Source: Massilia sp. UBA2604 (GTDB lineage: Bacteria > Pseudomonadota > Gammaproteobacteria > Burkholderiales > Burkholderiaceae_D). From it: a stretch of 13,562 nt of DNA. Location: contig DDKG01000226.1 of NCBI GenBank assembly GCA_002339265.1, forward strand, positions 1 through 13,562, in the 5' to 3' direction. The notes below the pieces were generated by a model. It had not been told where the DNA came from. It saw nothing but the letters and a program-made list of their open reading frames with translations, and did not search any database. Positions 9,230 to 13,562 of the stretch are shown here, piece after piece; position 1 is the first letter of the stretch, and every line of letters starts with the position of its first letter. Position numbers and translations under genes: made by a program.

Positions 9230-10369
9230 TCAGGCTTTCGGCAGGCTGGCCGCCAGGTCGAGCCACGACTGCGGCTGCGGCTTGCCGCGTTCGCGTACAC
9301 CGAAGAAGGTCACCACCAGCTCGCCCTGGTCGTCGAAGAACTCGACCGAGGTGACGCCGGCGCGGCGCACCACGTAGCCGCTCCTGAACGCGCTGTCGCG
9401 CAGGTGCAGGTTGAAGTCCGGATCGAGCACGTTGAACCAGCCTTCGGCCGCCATCACCTTGTTCACCTTGCCGCTGTAGATCTGGGTCAGCGCGCCATTG
9501 CCGAGGAAGGCCATGATCGCTACCCCATCCTTCGCGGCGTCTTCCAGCAGCTTGCGCACCGCCTGCGGCGCCACCTTCTGCACCACGCCTGTCGGGGCCA
9601 GGCGCATCGCCTGTTCGCGCGTCAGGCCGAATTCCGACACGATGCGGTTGAACTGGTGAACGTCGGTCATCTCTTGCCAGGCGGTCTGGAATTCCTTGAC
9701 GTCGATCGCGCTGTCCGGCTTCGCGGCCGGCTTGGGCGGCGTTGGCGTCACGTCCAGCTGCGCGCTCTGGCTCGGCGCACGGAAGTCGGCCACCAGCTTG
9801 TCGAACACCGGAATATTGGCGTCGTCGCGCAGGTAGAGTTTATGCACGGCGTTGCCGCTGGCGTCGAAGAACTGCAGGCTGCGGTTGACCGCACCATCTC
9901 GGCCTGGCTGGGTCACGGCGAAGGCGTACTTCCACTTGGCGAACTGGAAGCGCAGGTCGATCGGACCGCCCAGGTAGCCGCCGGCGATGTTGAGATTGCG
10001 CGCTTCGCGCTCGGCCTCGTCGGCGCTGCCGTTCTCGGCCTGCTTCGGGATGCGCATGGCAACGCCGGCGGTCTCGATCACGCCGTTCTCGTTGCGGGTG
10101 AGCGCCATCACCTTGCCCAGGTCGAGGGCGCGGCGCATGATCTCGCGCGGGGCGTGGTCGGTTTCCTTCAGGCGCACCACGGCGCTGCCAATGCCGGTGG
10201 CGAGCAACTCGGCCTCGGACACCTTGAGCTGGCGCGCGGCGTCGCGCATCTGCAGGCGCGGCTCCCTGGCCTTTAGTTCGGACCACTGCTGCGCCAGTTG
10301 CGGTGCGGCTTGCGCCGGGATCAAGGCCAGGGCAATGGCGGCGGCCAGTAGGTGCCGGGTGAGTTTCAT
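9230..10369 (-). CDS. HmuS/HemS/ChuS-family haem protein with a signal peptide
   Basis: A 379-aa protein of the hemin-degrading factor family, whose members bind haem in the cytoplasm and pass it on or break it down. Two homologous halves are seen: about 25-200 (QQWSELKAREPRLQMRDAA at 27-45, VMALTRNENGV at 87-97, IDLRFQFAKWKYAFAV at 137-152) and about 222-379 (TDVHQFNRIVSEFGL at 235-249, WFNVLDPDFNLHLR at 311-324). His238 occupies the position of the family's haem-ligand His; the N-terminal half has Ile98 where many relatives have VHEK. Unusually, residues 1-21 form a Sec signal (MKLTRH, hydrophobic core, PAQA cleavage), suggesting a periplasmic location. The start at 10369 is chosen because AAGGAG (10379-10384) lies 9 nt upstream; the longer frame to 10441 has no ribosome site. 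Fur-like boxes lie upstream. A Pro/Lys-rich linker sits near 208-218. Confidence 0.85.
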   Translation of the reverse strand: MKLTRHLLAAAIALALIPAQAAPQLAQQWSELKAREPRLQMRDAARQLKVSEAELLATGIGSAVVRLKETDHAPREIMRRALDLGKVMALTRNENGVIETAGVAMRIPKQAENGSADEAEREARNLNIAGGYLGGPIDLRFQFAKWKYAFAVTQPGRDGAVNRSLQFFDASGNAVHKLYLRDDANIPVFDKLVADFRAPSQSAQLDVTPTPPKPAAKPDSAIDVKEFQTAWQEMTDVHQFNRIVSEFGLTREQAMRLAPTGVVQKVAPQAVRKLLEDAAKDGVAIMAFLGNGALTQIYSGKVNKVMAAEGWFNVLDPDFNLHLRDSAFRSGYVVRRAGVTSVEFFDDQGELVVTFFGVRERGKPQPQSWLDLAASLPKA

Positions 10370-10378
10370 GAATGTGTT

Positions 10379-10384
10379 CTCCTT
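10379..10384 (-). promoter_or_regulatory. Ribosome binding site of the HmuS-like gene
   Basis: On the minus strand AAGGAG lies 9 nt before ATG 10369. It is the only good site near the gene start, and it supports the start that gives the signal peptide over any shorter cytoplasmic start. Confidence 0.75.
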
Positions 10385-10445
10385 GGTGCACAATGCTCCG
10401 CCCAGCACGCATGTGAAGGAAGGCGTGCTCGAGCGGGACAAATAG

Positions 10446-10460
10446 TGAGAGTGATTCTCA
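10446..10460. promoter_or_regulatory. Fur-box-like palindrome 1
   Basis: TGAGAGTGATTCTCA matches the 7-1-7 Fur motif (TGATAAT-N-ATTATCA) at 11 of 14 arm positions, and its outer TGAGA/TCTCA arms are perfectly inverted. It stands 76-91 nt upstream of the HmuS-like start, next to a minus-strand TATAAA (10468-10473) that could be its -10 box. Iron-dependent repression is inferred. Confidence 0.6.
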
Positions 10461-10467
10461 TTTATTA

Positions 10468-10473
10468 TTTATA
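10468..10473 (-). promoter_or_regulatory. Possible -10 box of the HmuS-like gene
   Basis: TATAAA on the minus strand, 5 of 6 matches to consensus, lies between the two Fur-like palindromes. The nearest -35-like hexamer, TTGCAA (10495-10500), is 21 nt away, longer than ideal. A repressor on either palindrome would cover this site. Confidence 0.35.
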
Positions 10474-10476
10474 CTA

Positions 10477-10489
10477 AATGATAATCATT
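10477..10489. promoter_or_regulatory. Fur-box-like palindrome 2
   Basis: AATGATAATCATT is a perfect 13-bp palindrome equal to the core of the classical 19-bp Fur box; extended to 19 bp it matches about 15 positions. Together with palindrome 1 it flanks the likely -10 of the HmuS-like gene. The surrounding AT-rich stretch (about 10441-10500) contrasts with the GC-rich genes. Confidence 0.7.
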
Positions 10490-10603
10490 ACCATTTGCAA
10501 CAACTTGGCCGGACTTTTTGTCAGTGCTTGTTTGCCCGTTTCATGCAGCCTTGATTCAGACCGGGATGCGATGTCGTTACGAACAATAAATCTTTACGTA
10601 ATG

Positions 10604-10634
10604 ATGACTATTTGTTTCCAGAAGGCATTACAAT
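10604..10634 (+). promoter_or_regulatory. Promoter of the second HDOD gene
   Basis: GGCATTACAAT (10624-10634) contains the -10 TACAAT (10629-10634), identical in sequence and in distance to the ATG (30 nt) to the element before the first HDOD gene. A weak -35-like ATGACT lies at 10604-10609, 19 nt upstream. After the -10, GATT (start +6) and an ACGC just before the ATG also agree between the two copies. The 10370-10664 gap otherwise holds the Fur-like region and nothing else recognisable. Confidence 0.5.
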
Positions 10635-10664
10635 CGTTGGATTTCGAACGTACGGCGGGACGCT

Positions 10665-11633
10665 ATGAAAAACTGGATTGGACGGTTGTTGGGCGGTTCA
10701 GATAAAGAGACAGAAGCTGCGGCAAACGTTCGCGCGGCGGCGACGATCGAAGACGACGAAGACATGGCGAACGACGTCCACGCCACGTTCTACCGCTGGC
10801 TTACCGCGTCGAGCGGCTTCAATGCCAGTCCCGAGCAGGAAACCCAGATCCTGGACGAGGTGCGCTCGCTTGCTGCCGATCCGGTCTGCGCGTCCGGCCT
10901 GGTGCCGCGCATCCCCGAGCTGGTCTCGCAGCTGCTCACCGCGCTGTCCGACGAAAACATCTCGACCGGCGCGCTGTCGGCCCAGGTCGGGCGCGACCTG
11001 GTGCTGGTGGCCGAAGTGATCCGCGAAGCCAACAGCGCCTATTACCGCCCGGTGACGCCGATCGAGACCCTGGAAGGCGCGGTGACGATGCTCGGCCTGA
11101 ACGGCCTGCGCATGCTGCTGGCGCGCATCGCCTTCCGGCCGCTGGTGCGGGTCAAGGTGCAGGGCGTGGCGCGCCAGGTGGCGCCCAATGTGTGGAAGCA
11201 TTCCGAGCGCTGCGCGTTTGCCGCCAGCGTGATGGCGCCGGGCCTGTCGGCCGGCGTGTTCGAATCCTACCTGGCCGGCCTGATGCAGAACCTGGGTCTG
11301 CAGGTCGCGTTCCAGGTGGCCGACCGCATCTGCGAAGGCAGGGTGCCCGGCTCCGGCGAATTCGGCATCGAACTGTTCGCGGCCAGCCGCAAGCTGTCGT
11401 CGGTGATCGCCAACCACTGGGACTTCCCGCCCGAGGTAGTGGAGGCGATCGAACAGGCCGGCGAACCGGACGCCTCGCATCTGGCGCAGGCGCTGGACCA
11501 GGGCGACCGCATCGCCAAGCTGCGGCTGCTGCTCGATGCCGAGGTGATCGAAGAGGATGATGTCCTCATTGCCCGCGGGTTGAATGGGTTCCAGCGGCGG
11601 TGTCTGGGCAAGCTCGCGGATTTGTCGGATTGA
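10665..11633 (+). CDS. HDOD domain signalling protein, copy 2
   Basis: A 322-aa paralogue of the protein at 2551-3519, with the same length, the same MKNWI N-terminus and the same C-terminal RRCLGKL.DL; well over half of aligned residues are identical by eye. HDOD landmarks: GLVPRIPEL (78-86), EANSAYYRP (121-129), LGLNGLRMLLARIAFRP (143-159). As in copy 1, the catalytic HD pair is replaced by Gln208-Asn209 (GLMQNLGL). This copy keeps a His in WKHS (His179), where copy 1 has Gln. The N-terminal 40 residues are acidic and the least conserved part. No strong Shine-Dalgarno sequence precedes the ATG. It stands alone, between the divergent HmuS-like gene and the convergent TonB receptor gene, and lacks an adjacent EcsC partner. 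Confidence 0.92.
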   Translation: MKNWIGRLLGGSDKETEAAANVRAAATIEDDEDMANDVHATFYRWLTASSGFNASPEQETQILDEVRSLAADPVCASGLVPRIPELVSQLLTALSDENISTGALSAQVGRDLVLVAEVIREANSAYYRPVTPIETLEGAVTMLGLNGLRMLLARIAFRPLVRVKVQGVARQVAPNVWKHSERCAFAASVMAPGLSAGVFESYLAGLMQNLGLQVAFQVADRICEGRVPGSGEFGIELFAASRKLSSVIANHWDFPPEVVEAIEQAGEPDASHLAQALDQGDRIAKLRLLLDAEVIEEDDVLIARGLNGFQRRCLGKLADLSD

Positions 11634-11640
11634 TGCGTAG

Positions 11641-11667
11641 CGCCTGCCACGGCGCGCGTGGCAGGCG
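11641..11667. terminator. Hairpin between convergent genes, possible bidirectional terminator
   Basis: CGCCTGCCACG (11641-11651) and CGTGGCAGGCG (11657-11667) form a perfect 11-bp stem with a 5-nt loop. It lies 7 nt after the HDOD stop and 14 nt beyond the end of the TonB receptor gene. Neither side has a T-run, so intrinsic termination is uncertain; the location in the 48-nt convergent gap is what suggests the role. Confidence 0.5.
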
Positions 11668-11681
11668 AAGCGACGGGGCGC

Positions 11682-13562
11682 TTAGAAGTCGATCTGCGCC
11701 GACAACTTGAACGTGCGCGGCGCCCCCGGCAGCAAATACCCACCCAGCGACTGCGTCACATCCCGCCAGTAGAACTTGTCGAACGCATTGTCCACCCGCG
11801 CCCGGATGATCGTGTTCATCCCACCCGCACGCAGCAGGTAGGACGCCCCGAACCCCGCCACGTGATAGCCCGGCACCTTCACCCGATTGGCTGGATCGAA
11901 CACCTTGTTGCCCGAGTACTGCCACTGCGCGTCGAGCTTCAAGCCCGCCACTTGCGGCACCGCGTACTCGACCCAGGCGGTGGTGCGCAGCTCCGGCACA
12001 TTGGTCACGCGCTTGCCTTCGGTGGCGGCGTCGCCGGTGTCCTTCTGGTCGGTGTCAAGCGCCATCAGCGACAGGCTGTAGTTAAGGTTCGGCGTGGCGC
12101 GGCCCATCGCCGACAGCTCGACGCCGCGGTGGGTCTGCTCGCCCGCGCGTACGAAGGTGTTGGCGGCGTTGGTGTATTCCAGGCCCTGGCGGATCTCGAA
12201 CAGCGCGCCCGACAGCGCCAGCTGCTCGTTGACGTTGCGCTTGACGCCGAACTCCAGCTGCTTCGAGCGGCTCGGCGGCAGGGCGGTGTTCTGGTTGCTG
12301 GTCTCCATCGGCGCGATGCCGCCATACTGCAGGCCATGGCTGATCGAGCCGTAGACGCGCCAGTCGCGCGCCGGCGCATACACCAGCGCCACGTTCGGCA
12401 GCGCGAACGAATCCTTCGTGTGCACCCAGCCGCCCTCGATTTCTTCCAGCGCGTCGAGCTTGAGCTTCACGTAGCGCACGCCGGCGTGCAGGGTGAACTG
12501 CGGCGACAGGGTCATCACGTCCTGCACGAACAGCGAGCGCTCTTCGGTACTGCGGCGTTCCATCACGGGCCCGGTCACGCGGTCGCTGGCTACCGGCGGC
12601 ACGACGGTTGGATTCCAGATATTGCTGGAGCCGACGTAGTCGTAGACGTATTCGCCGAAGCTGTCATGGCGTTCGGCGTAGGAGCCGCCTACCGTCAATG
12701 CGTGGCGCACCGCGCCGGTGTCGAAGCGGCCCTGCAGCATCGCCTGCAGGCCCCACGGCGTCTTGCGCTCGCCCGTGCTCTGGAAATCGTACACGTCGTA
12801 GTCGCCGTTCGAGCAGTAACCCGGATAGTAGCCGTCGCCCTCGTTGCTGCAGCCGTAGGGGAAGGCGGTGAAGTCGTCGCGCTTGAACCAGTGCTTGTTG
12901 GCGCTGACGGTGGCGTTCCACGCGTCGTTGAGGCGGTACTCGAAGCGCAGGCCGAGATTGCTGCTGTCGGTGTCGACCGGCTTGGTCCACGGCTGGTCGT
13001 TGAGCAGGGTCTTGGCCGAGATCCCGGTCGGCAGCACTTCGTCGCGGATCAGCTGGTAGCCCGGCGCCGTGATCTGCGATTTGTGCTGGTGGTCGAGGTC
13101 GATCTGGAACAGTGCGTCCGGCGTGATCTGCCAGTCGAAGGCGGCCGAGACGAACTGGCGCTCGCCGTCGGCGCCGCGCACATAGGATTTCAGGTCTTCG
13201 GCGGCGGCATTGATGCGGTAGCCGAAGCGGCGGTCCGCGAAGCGCCCGCCCAGGTCGACCGCGCCGTACACGGTGCCGCGCTCGCGTACTTCCACCGTGG
13301 CCTGGCGCAGCGGCGTGTTGGTCGGGCGCTTGGTGACGAAGTTGATCATCCCACCCGGCGCCGCGACGCCGGCCTGCAGGCCGGCCAGGCCGCGCAGGAC
13401 CTCGATGCGTTCCTTGTTCTCGAGCGGGATCTGCGTGTCGCCCGAGATTGCGATCATGTCCTTGCGGTAGCTGGTGGCGTTGTCGAGCGCGAAGCCGCGG
13501 ATCGAGAACTGCTCGGCGTAGCCGATCGCATTGTAGGCGTCGCCGATCGAGGCGTCGTAGCG
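11682..13562 (-). CDS. TonB-dependent siderophore receptor, N-terminus outside the window
   Basis: 626 residues of an outer-membrane ferric-siderophore receptor are visible; the signal peptide, TonB box and first part of the plug lie beyond 13562. The plug remnant shows IRGFALDN and RIEVLRGLAGLQAGVAAPGG followed by INFVTKRP, the pattern of FhuA/FpvA-type siderophore receptors; most relatives have RGP where this has RGL. The rest is a 22-strand barrel rich in aromatic and acidic loops, ending in the outer-membrane signature FKLSAQIDF with a terminal Phe. Two Cys in a loop (YGCSNEG...GYCSNG, around 12837-12880) probably form a disulfide. The frame is open to the window edge, so the gene is probably intact. 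The substrate cannot be told from sequence. Its promoter is off-window, so Fur control could not be checked. Confidence 0.94.
   Translation of the reverse strand, partial: RYDASIGDAYNAIGYAEQFSIRGFALDNATSYRKDMIAISGDTQIPLENKERIEVLRGLAGLQAGVAAPGGMINFVTKRPTNTPLRQATVEVRERGTVYGAVDLGGRFADRRFGYRINAAAEDLKSYVRGADGERQFVSAAFDWQITPDALFQIDLDHQHKSQITAPGYQLIRDEVLPTGISAKTLLNDQPWTKPVDTDSSNLGLRFEYRLNDAWNATVSANKHWFKRDDFTAFPYGCSNEGDGYYPGYCSNGDYDVYDFQSTGERKTPWGLQAMLQGRFDTGAVRHALTVGGSYAERHDSFGEYVYDYVGSSNIWNPTVVPPVASDRVTGPVMERRSTEERSLFVQDVMTLSPQFTLHAGVRYVKLKLDALEEIEGGWVHTKDSFALPNVALVYAPARDWRVYGSISHGLQYGGIAPMETSNQNTALPPSRSKQLEFGVKRNVNEQLALSGALFEIRQGLEYTNAANTFVRAGEQTHRGVELSAMGRATPNLNYSLSLMALDTDQKDTGDAATEGKRVTNVPELRTTAWVEYAVPQVAGLKLDAQWQYSGNKVFDPANRVKVPGYHVAGFGASYLLRAGGMNTIIRARVDNAFDKFYWRDVTQSLGGYLLPGAPRTFKLSAQIDF

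Noticed and set aside
8801..10276. 491-codon + strand frame spanning the riboside kinase and HmuS-like genes
   Set aside because: It crosses two genes with clear families in other frames and its translation is low-complexity.
10478..10705. Small + strand frame between the Fur-like region and the second HDOD gene
   Set aside because: It starts inside the Fur palindrome, has no ribosome site and runs into the HDOD gene in another frame; it shows no recognisable protein features.
11668..11683. Second small hairpin AAGCG-ACGGGG-CGCTT
   Set aside because: The 5-bp stem reaches into the TonB receptor stop codon and is probably chance in GC-rich DNA.

Overview
The window is dense, GC-rich chromosomal DNA from a Gram-negative bacterium. 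Several traits point to a betaproteobacterium of the Oxalobacteraceae (Massilia/Telluria-like): a PEP-CTERM protein, an EcsC protein next to an HDOD protein, an S46 peptidase, MdtC-type RND efflux, a HmuS-family protein and a TonB siderophore receptor. The genus is an inference from gene content and style; no marker gene is present. There are no rRNA or tRNA genes, insertion sequences, phage genes or CRISPR arrays.

Layout from left to right. (1) 1-1700, + strand: the 3' end of an MdtC-like RND permease, coupled through an ATGA overlap to a NodT-family outer-membrane lipoprotein. (2) 1847-2482, +: a PEP-CTERM exported protein with its own promoter. (3) 2551-4365, +: an HDOD protein followed 36 nt later by an EcsC-family protein. 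(4) 4358-5659, -: a diguanylate cyclase with two receiver-like domains, convergent with ecsC and overlapping it by 8 nt. (5) 5819-7957, +: a secreted S46 dipeptidyl peptidase of DPP11 type, starting at TTG. (6) 8005-8094: a near-perfect 33-bp inverted repeat ending in a T-run. (7) 8110-9227, +: pnuC and a NadR-type nicotinamide riboside kinase overlapping by 4 nt, an NAD-salvage pair. (8) 9230-10369, -: a HmuS-family haem protein that carries a Sec signal peptide, with two Fur-box-like palindromes upstream. (9) 10665-11633, +: a second HDOD protein of the same length (322 aa) as the first. (10) 11682-13562, -: a TonB-dependent siderophore receptor whose N-terminus lies beyond the window.

Three themes emerge. 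The first is signalling: two HDOD paralogues that have lost the HD dyad, an EcsC protein and a GGDEF enzyme with a degenerate inhibitory site. The paralogues share an 11-nt promoter element at exactly the same distance from the start codon. The second is iron and haem: the Fur-boxed HmuS homologue and the TonB receptor. The third is nutrient salvage and export: DPP11, PnuC plus kinase, and RND efflux. No wholly new multi-gene system can be claimed. The strongest leads are the apparently exported HmuS protein, the HDOD pair with its shared promoter, and the inverted repeat in front of pnuC. All intergenic gaps are shorter than 300 bases; the longest is 10370-10664.
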